A stretch of 41,569 bases of DNA from Methanobacteriota archaeon (lineage in GTDB: Archaea; Thermoplasmatota; Thermoplasmata; Thermoplasmatales; Aciduliprofundaceae), in assembly GCA_013154005.1 (NCBI GenBank), contig JAADDK010000029.1, forward strand, positions 1 through 41,569, read 5' to 3'. The notes below the pieces were generated by a model. The model was not told where the DNA came from. It worked only from the letters and a program-made list of their open reading frames with translations, and searched no databases. Numbering within the stretch: position 1 is the stretch's first letter; the number at the start of each line of letters is the position of its first letter. Position numbers and translations under genes: made by a program. Positions 32,349-41,447 of the stretch are shown here, piece by piece.

Positions 32349-33525
32349 CATCGCCATCTTTAAGCTCGTAATCGTGGCCCAGTATTCTTTTTGAGCGCCC
32401 GTCCACAGCCCTTATGAAATTCTCGCCCAAGTCGGTGTGAACCTTGTACGCCAGCTCCAGAGCGGTGGAGCCGCGTGGCATGAGAAATACATCGGGAAGC
32501 ACGTTGCCGTTCTTATCCGTCCATTTATTCTCGTCTTCCACCGGATACACGGCTATCATATCCAGAAGCTCGAACACCGCATGCTCCAGAACTCTCTGCA
32601 CTCCCGTACCTCCGTTCTCCCGCATAAATTCGGCAATTCTATCCAGCGCCATCATTTGGTTTTTCGTGAGTGCTCCGGGCTTCAGCACTTTAAATTCCAC
32701 ATCACCCGGCCGATACTCAACCAGCCCGGCCTTCGCCGCGCGCCTTAGAGCAAGCTCGTAATCTGCGCTTATCGGCACGATATTATAACCCTGCTCCGCG
32801 CCGCGAGACACCACCCGGCGCACTTCATCATAGGGTATCGCATCTGCCTTGTTTCCGGCAATCACCATGGGCTTGGCCAGCTCCCGCACCTTCCGCGAAA
32901 ATGCGAGTATGTCGTCCTCGCCCCATTTTGTGGGCCGCGGGTCAAGACCTAACACGTGCATCGCTTCTTTGATTTCCCGCTCCTTGATATTCAACCCGGA
33001 TAGTCGCTCGGCCAGCACTTCCCACACTTTCTTTTTCTCACCCTCGATTTTGCGGGCAAGGCGCACCCAGCCATTGGAAATTATGCCCGCAATCCAGCGC
33101 GCAATCTCGTCGTCCAGAAATTTTATGTCGTTGAGTGGGTCGTAGTTTCCAGAGCCCACCGGATTGCCCTCCGCATCCGTCGCTCCAGATATGTCGATTA
33201 TATGAATCAGCGCGTCGGCATGGCGCAAGTCGTCCAGAAATTTGTTTCCGAGGCCTCGGCCCTCGTACGCGCCGGGCACCAGCCCCGCCACATCGATGAG
33301 CTCCACGGGTATGTACCGAGTGCCCTCGAGGCACAGTGATTTTTTCGGCGCGCACGCCTTTCCAAGCTCGGTGTGCGGGCAGGGCTTGCGCACGTACCCC
33401 ACTCCACGATTCGCATCTATCGTGGTAAACGGGTAATTTGCAATCTCCGCACTGCTCATGGTCACTGCGGTGAAGAACGTGCTCTTTCCCACGTTGGGCT
33501 TGCCAACCACACCTATCTCTACCAT
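32323..33525 (-). CDS. ychF: Obg/YchF-family GTP/ATP-binding protein
   Basis: 400 residues. It is a translation-associated P-loop NTPase of the Obg/HflX superfamily, archaeal YchF/OLA1-like branch. G1 is GKPNVGKST, the G2 region is [12 protein letters not shown]3 is DVAGLVPGA and G4 is NKAD. A helical insert is present (about 170-300) and a C-terminal TGS domain ends in [21 protein letters not shown]. The ATG at 33525 gives the family-typical [13 protein letters not shown] start and overlaps the stop of the UPF0179 gene by seven bases. It is the last gene of the egsA-UPF0179-ychF operon. The precise nucleotide used cannot be told from sequence. Confidence 0.94.
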   Translation of the reverse strand: MVEIGVVGKPNVGKSTFFTAVTMSSAEIANYPFTTIDANRGVGYVRKPCPHTELGKACAPKKSLCLEGTRYIPVELIDVAGLVPGAYEGRGLGNKFLDDLRHADALIHIIDISGATDAEGNPVGSGNYDPLNDIKFLDDEIARWIAGIISNGWVRLARKIEGEKKKVWEVLAERLSGLNIKEREIKEAMHVLGLDPRPTKWGEDDILAFSRKVRELAKPMVIAGNKADAIPYDEVRRVVSRGAEQGYNIVPISADYELALRRAAKAGLVEYRPGDVEFKVLKPGALTKNQMMALDRIAEFMRENGGTGVQRVLEHAVFELLDMIAVYPVEDENKWTDKNGNVLPDVFLMPRGSTALELAYKVHTDLGENFIRAVDGRSKRILGHDYELKDGDVIKIIARV

Positions 33526-33944
33526 GTTACCAGCACTTTGTAAAACTCTTTGTTTCCGCATTTAACCTTGCCTTCAATCTTCACGATTTTTATCTTGGTG
33601 CCGTCTCTGAGCCCGATGGGCCTGCACAGCGTGGGGTCATCGCATTCTCCGTGGCAATTCATTCTGTGATACTCAATAACCTCGCCCTCGACCACCGTTT
33701 TAACGTCCAGAAGCAAAGGCACGGGTATCTCCTCGACTTCCACCGTGACAACTTTTCCGCCCTCATGCACCTTGCACTCGTGCTCTTTGTCGCGAACCTT
33801 CACCACGCGATACCATTTGCCTTCGTCAAGATTGAAGCACACATTTTTCAGCTTGCAAGCACGACATTCCATCAGCGGCCCTACGTACTGAAATTCCAGA
33901 CCTTCTTTAGCCAGTTCTTTTCCCACCAGAGTTATTATCGCCAT
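33519..33944 (-). CDS. UPF0179 family protein
   Basis: 141 residues, an archaea-specific family of unknown function. Typical features are ITLVGKELAKEGLEFQYVGP at the N-terminus, the cysteine cluster CRACKLKNVC, and a later Cys set (NCHGECDDPTLC), suggesting a bound metal or iron-sulfur centre. The ATG at 33944 is set by GGGAGGTG six bases upstream, which itself includes the TGA of egsA. An in-frame GTG within that site is not the start. Co-transcribed with egsA and ychF. Confidence 0.88.
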   Translation of the reverse strand: MAIITLVGKELAKEGLEFQYVGPLMECRACKLKNVCFNLDEGKWYRVVKVRDKEHECKVHEGGKVVTVEVEEIPVPLLLDVKTVVEGEVIEYHRMNCHGECDDPTLCRPIGLRDGTKIKIVKIEGKVKCGNKEFYKVLVTW

Positions 33945-33949
33945 ATTTT

Positions 33950-35005
33950 TCACCTCCCAATCACACCAGTTACTTTTGCCAGTTTCTCGGCTGCATCTTT
34001 ACTAAGCCCCTTGTCCCCCAGTATCGTGTATCTCTTTCGCATCTTATGAGCGTGAGTCAGCGCCCAGATTATATCCTCTTCCTCCACGCCCAGCTCCCGC
34101 GCGGTGATGGGCGCCCCAATCATACGCAGCACATCACGTATTCCCTTCCAGTCCCCTCCGTGCAGATAGAGCATCATTATCGTGCCCACACCCACCATCT
34201 CTCCGTGCAGCGCCTTGCCGGGCACGCGCTTCTCGAGTGCGTGGGCGAACAGATGCTCGGAGCCGCTTGCAGGACGTGAAGAATTTGCAATGCTCATGGC
34301 CATGCCGGACACGACTATGGATTTTACGATAATCCACGCGCTATCCTCCAGATTCGGCTTGATGGACTGCGCGTTATCGATTAGCGCCTCTGCCGCGTAT
34401 TTTGCAAGACCATAGGCAGTGGTGCTGAAATCTTCGTTCCGCAATTTATATGCCAGCTCCCAGTCCTTGAGCGCGGTGACGTTGCCAATCACGTCCGCGG
34501 CACCCGCCGCCAGATAGCGATAAGGAGATTGCATTATTATCTCGGTATCCGCCACGATGCCCATGGGCTCCTGCGCCTCCATGGACATGCTCGTACCATT
34601 ATTTCTTATGGTGGCCCGCGGACTCGCTATACCATCATGGCTGGCATTTGTGGGCACGCTTATGAAAGGTATGCCCAGATCAAACGACGCTTTCTTTGCA
34701 AGATCTATCTTGCTTCCGCCACCCACACCCACTATAAAATTATAACCCTTGCCCTTCTTCTTAACTTCGCTGAGATTCTTCTTATCGGCAACCCCAACCT
34801 TAATCACATCTACGGAATACTTCGCCTTGCGCAGAATCTTCACCACTTTTTCACCGGCTATGCCGTATGTAATGTTTCCAGTTACAACTAACACCTTTCC
34901 ACTCCACCCAAACCTCTTACACATCTCCCCAAGCCGGTCTATAACGCCGTGCCCCGCATAAATCTCCCGGGGCATCTGCATCCACTTCGCCTTCTCAAAC
35001 TCCAT
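33950..35005 (-). CDS. egsA: sn-Glycerol-1-phosphate dehydrogenase
   Basis: 351 residues. It reduces dihydroxyacetone phosphate to sn-glycerol-1-phosphate, the backbone of archaeal ether lipids. The fold belongs to the iron/zinc dehydroquinate-synthase-like family. Visible: IVGVGGGSKIDLAKKASF (nucleotide binding), SVPTNASHDGIASP, the zinc ligands Asp in AGAADVIGN, His in GSEHLFAHAL and His in ALHGEMVGVG. The length is normal. A TATA-like TTTAATATG lies about 29 bp before the ATG. It heads an operon with UPF0179 and ychF. Confidence 0.96.
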   Translation of the reverse strand: MEFEKAKWMQMPREIYAGHGVIDRLGEMCKRFGWSGKVLVVTGNITYGIAGEKVVKILRKAKYSVDVIKVGVADKKNLSEVKKKGKGYNFIVGVGGGSKIDLAKKASFDLGIPFISVPTNASHDGIASPRATIRNNGTSMSMEAQEPMGIVADTEIIMQSPYRYLAAGAADVIGNVTALKDWELAYKLRNEDFSTTAYGLAKYAAEALIDNAQSIKPNLEDSAWIIVKSIVVSGMAMSIANSSRPASGSEHLFAHALEKRVPGKALHGEMVGVGTIMMLYLHGGDWKGIRDVLRMIGAPITARELGVEEEDIIWALTHAHKMRKRYTILGDKGLSKDAAEKLAKVTGVIGR

Positions 35006-35178
35006 TTGCCATACCTAAACAGAATCTCCATATTAAAATTTCTGCCCGTCTGGCTTTAAAAATTTTTGCATTCTCCGACAAAAATCTTAAAAATGTCAAA
35101 CAAAATAACAAAAAACAGATGCCGAAAATATGGCAATTTTTTGAGAAAAACTTAAATACTGTCAGACATATATGAGAC

Positions 35179-36039
35179 ATGATGGCTGATAAAAGATTTG
35201 AGGCGTATGTGAGGCGCGAAATGGAGGGTTTTCGGGAGTATCTTGAAGGTGAGAAGAAAAGCGAGAATACCATCGCGGAGTACGTGCATTTTGCCTCGCA
35301 GATGCTCATGTTCACCGGCAAAAAGCCGAAAACCATAACTTCTGGAGATATGAGAAGATACAAAATTTATCTATCCACCAAGAAAAAATACTCGAAAAAC
35401 ACCATCTATCTTGCGCTCAAAGCCGTGACGGCGTATTTCAAGTACAGGAAGATTCCGCTGCCGGACGACCTCAAACCGCCCAAGAGACCGAAGCAGATGC
35501 CGAAATATCTCACCGAAGAGGAGGTAAGAAAGCTTTTAGACGCGGCGAAAGAGAACCCGCGCGATTATGCGATACTCTCCCTGCTAGCGTATTCCGGGCT
35601 GCGCGTCAGCGAGCTCTGCAACCTGAAATTTGAAGACGTGGAGCTGGGTGAGCGCGTGGTATACGTACGCTCCGGCAAGGGCGATAAAGACCGTATTGTG
35701 GTGATAAGCGACCCTGCGGCGGAAGCCATCGAGAATTATCTGCTGAGCCGGACGGACTCGCTGGAATACCTGTTCTCGTCGCAGAAAAGCGAGCATATCA
35801 CGCGGGTGCAGGTGTTTCGCATCGTAAAAAAATACGCGGAGCTGGCGGGCATAAAAAAGAACGTGACCCCGCACGTGCTGAGGCACACGCTCGCCACCAC
35901 CATGCTGCGCAGGGGCGTGGACATTCGATTTATCCAGCAGTTTCTGGGGCATAGCAGCGTGGCCACCACTCAGATTTACACGCATGTGGATGACGAGGCG
36001 CTCAAACGCGTTTACGATGAGGTGATGCAGGAGTACTGA
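35179..36039 (+). CDS. xerA: Tyrosine recombinase XerA
   Basis: 286 residues. Archaeal XerA resolves chromosome dimers at dif sites. The N-terminal SAM-like core-binding domain is at 1-105. The catalytic domain has Arg in SGLRVSEL, Lys near VRSGKGDKDR, HVLRHT (His, Arg), LGHSSVATTQIYTHV (His and nucleophilic Tyr), the full R-K-H-R-H-Y set. The size fits XerA rather than a phage or plasmid integrase, and no mobile element surrounds it. TTAAATA is centred ~25 bp before the ATG. The 170 bases upstream contain an imperfect dif-like inverted repeat near 35116-35143. Confidence 0.93.
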   Translation: MMADKRFEAYVRREMEGFREYLEGEKKSENTIAEYVHFASQMLMFTGKKPKTITSGDMRRYKIYLSTKKKYSKNTIYLALKAVTAYFKYRKIPLPDDLKPPKRPKQMPKYLTEEEVRKLLDAAKENPRDYAILSLLAYSGLRVSELCNLKFEDVELGERVVYVRSGKGDKDRIVVISDPAAEAIENYLLSRTDSLEYLFSSQKSEHITRVQVFRIVKKYAELAGIKKNVTPHVLRHTLATTMLRRGVDIRFIQQFLGHSSVATTQIYTHVDDEALKRVYDEVMQEY

Positions 36040-36041
36040 GC

Positions 36042-36692
36042 CTATTTTATCTCAATATGCTCCCCGGTCACCATGTAATGCACTTTCTCGGCGATTTTGC
36101 ATGCGTGGTCTCCACAGCGCTCCAAATACCGGGCAATGATGATATAGTGGATGCACTTTGTAATATTCTTAGCATCTTCCATCATGTACGTGATAGATTC
36201 ACGAAATATGGAATAATACAGCGCATCTATCTCGTCATCACGTTCTGCGAAGTTTTCCAGAGGTGCAAGCTCTTCGTTTTCAAATGCGGTTAGCGCATCA
36301 TCTATCATGCCCACAACCTTATCGGCCATATACGGTATCTCCACCAGCTTGGAAAGATGCGGCTCGTTCGCAAGCAGCACCGCTGTTTTTGCTATATCTT
36401 TTGCGTATCTGCCAATTCGGGTGAGATAGGTAATCATCTTCAGTGCCGCAGCAATGGTGCGCATGTCTCTGGACACGGGATGATACAGTGCAATCATTCT
36501 GAGCGCTTTTTCTTCTATCGCCTCGTCCATTCTGGCGATTTCGGTTTTTCTGTCCAGCACCGTCTCTGCAAGCTGCGTGTTCTGTGATTTAAGCGCTTCG
36601 ACCGCATCTTTGAGCATTGTCACCGCAAGCTTGCCCATGTCAAGCACGTCACTCTTCAATTCTTTTATTTTACCAACGAGTATTTCTCCCAT
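36042..36692 (-). CDS. phoU: Phosphate signalling protein PhoU
   Basis: 216 residues, two three-helix PhoU repeats with metal-binding motifs (RKTEIARMDEAIEEKAL and ERDDEIDALYYSIFRE) and the closing ARYLERCGDHACKIAE. PhoU couples the Pst transporter to regulation and limits phosphate uptake. ATG 36692 follows GGTGAT at six bases, so the in-frame GTG at 36701 is not the start. It is the last gene of the pstSCAB-phoU operon, ten bases after pstB. The stop lies two bases from that of xerA. Confidence 0.95.
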   Translation of the reverse strand: MGEILVGKIKELKSDVLDMGKLAVTMLKDAVEALKSQNTQLAETVLDRKTEIARMDEAIEEKALRMIALYHPVSRDMRTIAAALKMITYLTRIGRYAKDIAKTAVLLANEPHLSKLVEIPYMADKVVGMIDDALTAFENEELAPLENFAERDDEIDALYYSIFRESITYMMEDAKNITKCIHYIIIARYLERCGDHACKIAEKVHYMVTGEHIEIK

Positions 36693-36702
36693 TTTTATCA
36701 CC

Positions 36703-37467
36703 TTATGCTAGTATGCCGCGAACGTACCGGTCCGTCAGCTCGTGCTTCGGATTCTCGAATATACGCGCAGTGGGCCCGCTTTCCACCAGCTCGCCCAGAT
36801 ACAGAAAGCCCACGTAATCGCTTATTCGCGAAGCCTGCGCCGGCTCGTGCGTGACCAGCACTATCGTGTACTCTTTTTTCAGTTCCATAAGCAGGTTTTC
36901 TATGTTTTTCGTGCCCACCGGGTCTACATTGGCAGTGGGCTCGTCCAAAAGCAGCACTTTCGGTTTCATGGCCAGGACTCTTGCTATGACGAGCCTCTGT
37001 TTCTGCCCGCCACTCAGCGCAGACGGATAATCGTCGAGCCTATCTTCAACTTCGTCAAGTAGCGACGCTTTTTCAAGAGCCCATTTTATGCGAGAATCAA
37101 GTTCTTCCCGGCCCTGCACGATTTTATTAAGACGCAACCCAATCGCAATGTTCTCGTAAATGGTCAGATGCGGAAACGGGTTCGGGTACTGAAATACCAT
37201 GCCTATCTCACGGCGCACGCTCATCACGTCCACGTTTTCTCCGTAAATATTCTGCCCGAACAGCAACGCTTCACCGGACACACGGGCATCTTTGTTCAGG
37301 TCCAGAAGCCGGTTGAAAGACCTGAGCAGCGTGGATTTACCGCAGCCGCTGGGGCCCATCAACGCAAATACTATCTTTTCCGGAATCTTGAAATTCACAC
37401 CTTTTATCACTTCTTTTTTGCCATATGCTATCTTTAAATTTCGGGTTTCTATTGCATAATTGCTCAC
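36703..37467 (-). CDS. pstB: Phosphate ABC transporter ATPase
   Basis: 254 residues. Walker A is [14 protein letters not shown], the Q-loop is [12 protein letters not shown], the signature is [10 protein letters not shown], Walker B is [12 protein letters not shown] and the switch is LVTHEP. It powers phosphate import through PstCA. The GTG start overlaps the pstA stop (GTGA) and is preceded by GGAGGTGA at five bases. Confidence 0.97.
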   Translation of the reverse strand: MSNYAIETRNLKIAYGKKEVIKGVNFKIPEKIVFALMGPSGCGKSTLLRSFNRLLDLNKDARVSGEALLFGQNIYGENVDVMSVRREIGMVFQYPNPFPHLTIYENIAIGLRLNKIVQGREELDSRIKWALEKASLLDEVEDRLDDYPSALSGGQKQRLVIARVLAMKPKVLLLDEPTANVDPVGTKNIENLLMELKKEYTIVLVTHEPAQASRISDYVGFLYLGELVESGPTARIFENPKHELTDRYVRGILA

Positions 37468-38291
37468 ATTTTCACCTCCTTCAAACTCATTCGAATCGGC
37501 ACGAATACGCCTATAAATATCAGAAGAAGTACAAGAGCCGCACCCCAGGCTGTTGCATGGTCTGCGGGGCTCGGGCTCTGAATCAGCGTGTAAATGAGAA
37601 GCGGAATCGCACCCACCGGCGAGGTCACACCCTGCGGATAGGTCTCATACAGCCCGCCCGCCGTGAACAGCAACGGCGCAGTCTCGCCCGCAACCTTGGC
37701 AATGGCAATCAGCACGCCGGTCATTATTCCACGCTTTGCCATGGGCACCAGCACATGAAACACGGATTTGACGCGGCTCAGCCCCAGCGAAAACGACGCT
37801 TCGCGATATGTGGTGGGTATGTGGTGCATCGCCTCGGCCGTGTAAACTGCCACGTAGGGAATCATTATTATTGCAAGTGCAAAAGCACCGGCCAGCGCCG
37901 AGTACGTGCCCATAGGGATGACCATTATACTCATCACGAACACACCCACCAGAATTGTGGGAAATTCGAGCATTATCTGTAGCAGGCTTTTTACAAATCC
38001 GCCAAGCTTGCTCTCCGGATACTCGTACACAAAAAGCCCCACCAGAAACGCCACTGGCAATCCAATCAACGACGAAAGAAACGCAAGCATGAACGTACCG
38101 TACAGCGCCGGGCCGATGCCGCCCTGCGACAGCGTGCCCGTGAAAAACACCAGTCCCCGGGAGAGTATCGCCGGCAGGCCCATGATTACCACGGTGCAAA
38201 TTATATGAAACAGCGGAAATAGCGCTGCAAACGTGCCTGCAAGCACCAGCCCGACAAATATCTTATCTTTTATCTGCCTAAAACTTAACAT
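37464..38291 (-). CDS. pstA: Phosphate ABC transporter permease
   Basis: 275 residues with six membrane helices. The permease coupling loop contains [21 protein letters not shown], the EAA motif that docks on PstB. It starts at an ATG inside the end of pstC (14-base overlap), with GGAGGTGG just upstream within pstC. Confidence 0.96.
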   Translation of the reverse strand: MLSFRQIKDKIFVGLVLAGTFAALFPLFHIICTVVIMGLPAILSRGLVFFTGTLSQGGIGPALYGTFMLAFLSSLIGLPVAFLVGLFVYEYPESKLGGFVKSLLQIMLEFPTILVGVFVMSIMVIPMGTYSALAGAFALAIIMIPYVAVYTAEAMHHIPTTYREASFSLGLSRVKSVFHVLVPMAKRGIMTGVLIAIAKVAGETAPLLFTAGGLYETYPQGVTSPVGAIPLLIYTLIQSPSPADHATAWGAALVLLLIFIGVFVPIRMSLKEVKM

Positions 38292-39198
38292 TTTGTTTCC
38301 ACCTCCTGAGATAGAGCAGTCCGGCCATATTTATCGCCGTGCCTATGACGAACAGCGCCAGTCCCCCGGCAAACAGTGCGGAGGTCATGTGCTCGTAGAT
38401 GAACGCATTGCCAAATTGATTGGCTATAAGCGAAGAAATCGTGTAGCCCGGAGAAAACAGGCTGATACTCATATTGAACGTGTTACCTATCACGAGGCTC
38501 ACTGCCACTGTCTCACCTATTGCCCTGCCGAACGCAAGTAACAGCCCGGACACCATTGCCGGCCGTATCATTCCAGCCACTATCCTCGTAACCTCGTACC
38601 TACTCAAGCCAAGCGAGTAGGCTGCTTCTCGGTAAGTATGCGGTATGGAGGCATATGCCTCTCTTATAATCGCAGATGCGAACGGCGTCACCATTATCCC
38701 GAGCAGTACTCCTGCCGACAGATAACTGTAACCGGATACCGGAGGATAAGAAAACAGCGGGATAAATGACAGTGTGCTGTAAAGCGGCATCATAACCCAC
38801 TGCCGCAGAAACGGCACAAGCACGTAAGCGCCCCAGATTCCGTAAATAATCGTTGGCAACCCGGCCATCACGTCGGAAGTGACTATTACCGCATTTTTAA
38901 TACGGGGCGGCGCAAAATCGTTAACAAATATCGAATAAGAAAGCGCCAGAGGCAACGCTATAACCACAGCAATAATGGAAGTATATACACTGCCCCATAT
39001 GGCGGCGGCTATGCCGTAGTACTCTTCCGCGGGAATTTCACTTGCGTGCCAGATATTTGTGAGGTATATACCGCAGCCTTCCCACTGGAATATCGGTATG
39101 GACATATAAATATAAACAAACAGCATATACGCAAATAAAACAAACACAAATATTACTGCCGGAGCAGTCAGTATTTTGAAACTATCAACTTTTTTCAT
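38278..39198 (-). CDS. pstC: Phosphate ABC transporter permease
   Basis: 306 residues with six membrane helices. The EAA loop is EAYASIPHTYREAAYSLGLSRYE. The segment around DVMAGLPTIIYGIWGAYVL is typical of PstC. ATG 39198 follows GGGTGA at six bases; an in-frame GTG within that site is not the start. It lies 17 bases after pstS. Confidence 0.96.
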   Translation of the reverse strand: MKKVDSFKILTAPAVIFVFVLFAYMLFVYIYMSIPIFQWEGCGIYLTNIWHASEIPAEEYYGIAAAIWGSVYTSIIAVVIALPLALSYSIFVNDFAPPRIKNAVIVTSDVMAGLPTIIYGIWGAYVLVPFLRQWVMMPLYSTLSFIPLFSYPPVSGYSYLSAGVLLGIMVTPFASAIIREAYASIPHTYREAAYSLGLSRYEVTRIVAGMIRPAMVSGLLLAFGRAIGETVAVSLVIGNTFNMSISLFSPGYTISSLIANQFGNAFIYEHMTSALFAGGLALFVIGTAINMAGLLYLRRWKQNVKF

Positions 39199-39215
39199 TT
39201 TGCTCACCCTGTAAT

Positions 39216-40310
39216 TTAAGAATGGATGCTATCCACCGCACTCAACCCTATTTTCGCAACGCTCTCCGGCAACCCCACGTAGCCCGGTGCGAGATTGTTG
39301 TCTTTCTGCCCGTCCGTAAGCACCCATTTCAAAAACGCTTTTATTGCCCGGGCGTCTTCCGCCGTGTAATGCCTGTCGTTTATGTTTTCCCAGATAAGTA
39401 TATGAGTAAATGCCACGATGGGATAAGTAGTGTTACCCTTTCCGTCCAGCAACTGCGTGAGGTTTTCTTTATATCCTTCACCCGGCTGAGGGATATTGGC
39501 CGCCACCGCAGATACCGCCGCTTTTATGGATGCGGTCGAGGGAAGCACATAACGCCCGTCTCTGTTTTCAAGCGCCACCACGGTTAAGTTCTCTTCCATT
39601 GCGAAAGACAGTTCGGTATAGCAGATACTGTACTCCGTTTGCTGAAGCGCCGCCACCACGCCCGGATTGCCTTTTGCTCCGATTCCGCGACCCATTGAAT
39701 CGACGGGCCAGCTTACCGTCTTTCCGGCACCCACCTTTTCGGCCCATGTGGCGTTGATTATACTGAGATACGTGGTGAATATGTCCGTGGTTCCACTGGC
39801 ATCACTTCGGTGGATAACCACTATTTTCTTGTGGGGCAGGGACACACCCGGATTTGTGCTCTGAATCGCTTTGTTATCCCAGTAAGCCACCGTACCCATA
39901 AATATACCTGCAAGCGCATCTCTGCTCAGATTCAGAGTTTTGATTCCCGGCAGATTATAGGAAACCACCACAGCCCCGACAATCTCCGGAAACTGCAGGG
40001 GCTTATCCCCCGTTTTGAGAAATGCGTCCCATGTGCTCTTCTTCACTGGCGGATCCGTTCTGCCAATATCTGTTAAGCCTTCCAAAAACGTCTCCTGCCC
40101 ATATCCTGAGCCGCCACCATTATACTCAATTTTCACACCGGGATGCGTTTTCTGATACTCTGAAATCCATGTCTGCATCTGATACTGAGGAAATGTAGCT
40201 CCTGTGGTACGAATTATAATTACATTTCCAGTACGTGGATAAAATACAATCACTCCGGCTGCAACAAGCAACAGCACAACCAGAACCATTCTTACCCGTT
40301 TCCCGTTCAT
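39216..40310 (-). CDS. pstS: Phosphate-binding protein of the Pst transporter
   Basis: 364 residues. An N-terminal hydrophobic anchor (MVLVVLLLVAAGVIVF) holds it outside the membrane; no lipobox cysteine is seen. The phosphate contacts are recognisable: TTGATFPQYQ, GGGSGYGQE, DIGRTDPP and HRSDASGTTDIF. It captures phosphate for PstCAB. ATG 40310 is placed by GGTGA six bases upstream. It is the first gene of the operon, reading away from a regulator gene across a promoter region with repeats. Confidence 0.95.
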   Translation of the reverse strand: MNGKRVRMVLVVLLLVAAGVIVFYPRTGNVIIIRTTGATFPQYQMQTWISEYQKTHPGVKIEYNGGGSGYGQETFLEGLTDIGRTDPPVKKSTWDAFLKTGDKPLQFPEIVGAVVVSYNLPGIKTLNLSRDALAGIFMGTVAYWDNKAIQSTNPGVSLPHKKIVVIHRSDASGTTDIFTTYLSIINATWAEKVGAGKTVSWPVDSMGRGIGAKGNPGVVAALQQTEYSICYTELSFAMEENLTVVALENRDGRYVLPSTASIKAAVSAVAANIPQPGEGYKENLTQLLDGKGNTTYPIVAFTHILIWENINDRHYTAEDARAIKAFLKWVLTDGQKDNNLAPGYVGLPESVAKIGLSAVDSIHS

Positions 40311-40337
40311 ACTTTTCACCATGTGCTCATCCACACA

Positions 40338-40420
40338 GTAAATATAGAGTTTATCGACATAAAATATAGCTAACTATAAAAACTACATATAGCTATATAG
40401 ATTACACAAAAGATTTATAT
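40338..40420. promoter_or_regulatory. Divergent pst promoter region with phased ATATAG repeats
   Basis: ATATAG starts at 40342, 40364 and 40387, spaced 22 and 23 bases, about two helical turns. The last is part of the perfect palindrome ATATAGCTATAT (40387-40398), and the second reads ATATAGCTA. A TATA box for the plus-strand gene (TTTATAT, 40413-40419) and T/A-rich boxes for pstS lie among them. The repeats are good candidates for operators of the adjacent AbrB-PhoU protein. Confidence 0.5.
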
Positions 40421-40449
40421 TTTTGTTTTCCATAACTCATTTGATAAAT

Positions 40450-41445
40450 ATGGAACTGCGAAAAGTGCAGGTAACCGGTGGTTCAAGCTATATAATATCG
40501 TTGCCGAAAGCATGGGTAAAAAAGATGGGGATAGAGAAAAATGATTCTGTGGAGGTGCATGTGCAGAACGATGATTCTTTACTCATTATTCCAGCAGGTG
40601 GAAAAAAAGAAAATGAGAACAGGGTAAAAATATTCAGGGCTGATGAGATGGTGGACGAGAACTTTCTTATGCGATGTTTAATTGGAGCATATGTATCTGG
40701 ATACAGAGAAATAAAAATAATTTCATCTGAACCAGTAGAATCATGGGTCAGAGATACTGTCACCCAGTTTTCAAGATTGGTTATTGGCCAGGAAATTATA
40801 GAGGAGACGGCAAACACCATTGTAATGCGCGATATCCTCGACCCGGCCGAGTTACCGTTTGAGAAGATTCTGAGAAGAATGCACATCATCGTCAGAAGCA
40901 TGTACGAAGATTCCATTAAAATCTTAGATTCAAAAAATCAATTGCTGGTTAAAGAGGTAATTCGCAGAGATTCGGAAGTGGACAGGTTGCACTGGCTAAT
41001 TGCAAGAGAGCAGAGCATAATGTTCTCAGACCCTGGCATTGCCCAGAAGGTTAATCTGGGTTCTGAAAGATGCATTGATTATTTTCAAATTAGCAAAATC
41101 ATAGAGAGAATTGGAGATCACACAGCAAGAATAGCCAGAAATTCCGGAGAAATAATAAACACAATAGATAAACAGACTATCAAACTGATTAAAGAGGCTG
41201 CAAAATTTGCTCTTAATATATTTGATATGAGCATTGATGCATATCGCAAAAAAGATATCTTTATGGCAGAAAGAATACTGGAAAAAGTATCTACCCTAAA
41301 AGAACAGTGCGAATCCATAAACTCAAACGCACTTGAATACGGCACGGGCACGGCCATTGCACTGGGATACATCGCGGAGAGCATTCGCAGAACTGGCGAA
41401 TATTCCGCAGACCTGTGCGAATACGTTATAGACTATTTCATTTGA
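40450..41445 (+). CDS. Phosphate uptake regulator with AbrB/SpoVT DNA-binding and PhoU domains
   Basis: 331 residues. Residues 1-50 are a SpoVT/AbrB swapped-hairpin domain (RKVQVTGGSSYIISLPKAWVKKMG, DSVEVHVQNDDSLLIIP). The rest holds two PhoU-like helical repeats (RRDSEVDRLHWLIARE, IIERIGDHTARIARN). This archaeal protein type is thought to sense phosphate status and control pst genes. It diverges from pstS. ATG 40450 gives the family-typical MELRKVQVTGG; a TATA box is centred 34 bp upstream. In-frame TTG codons further up are less likely. Confidence 0.92.
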   Translation: MELRKVQVTGGSSYIISLPKAWVKKMGIEKNDSVEVHVQNDDSLLIIPAGGKKENENRVKIFRADEMVDENFLMRCLIGAYVSGYREIKIISSEPVESWVRDTVTQFSRLVIGQEIIEETANTIVMRDILDPAELPFEKILRRMHIIVRSMYEDSIKILDSKNQLLVKEVIRRDSEVDRLHWLIAREQSIMFSDPGIAQKVNLGSERCIDYFQISKIIERIGDHTARIARNSGEIINTIDKQTIKLIKEAAKFALNIFDMSIDAYRKKDIFMAERILEKVSTLKEQCESINSNALEYGTGTAIALGYIAESIRRTGEYSADLCEYVIDYFI

Positions 41446-41447
41446 GA

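Noticed and set aside
35179-36039. An integrase gene marking a prophage or integrated plasmid.
   Set aside because: The length, motif set and housekeeping neighbours (egsA, pst operon) fit chromosomal XerA; no tRNA attachment site or phage gene is nearby.
37425-37982. A 185-codon open frame on the plus strand.
   Set aside because: It lies wholly opposite pstB/pstA, which have clear motifs; its composition (many Arg, His, Gln) is typical of an antisense shadow.
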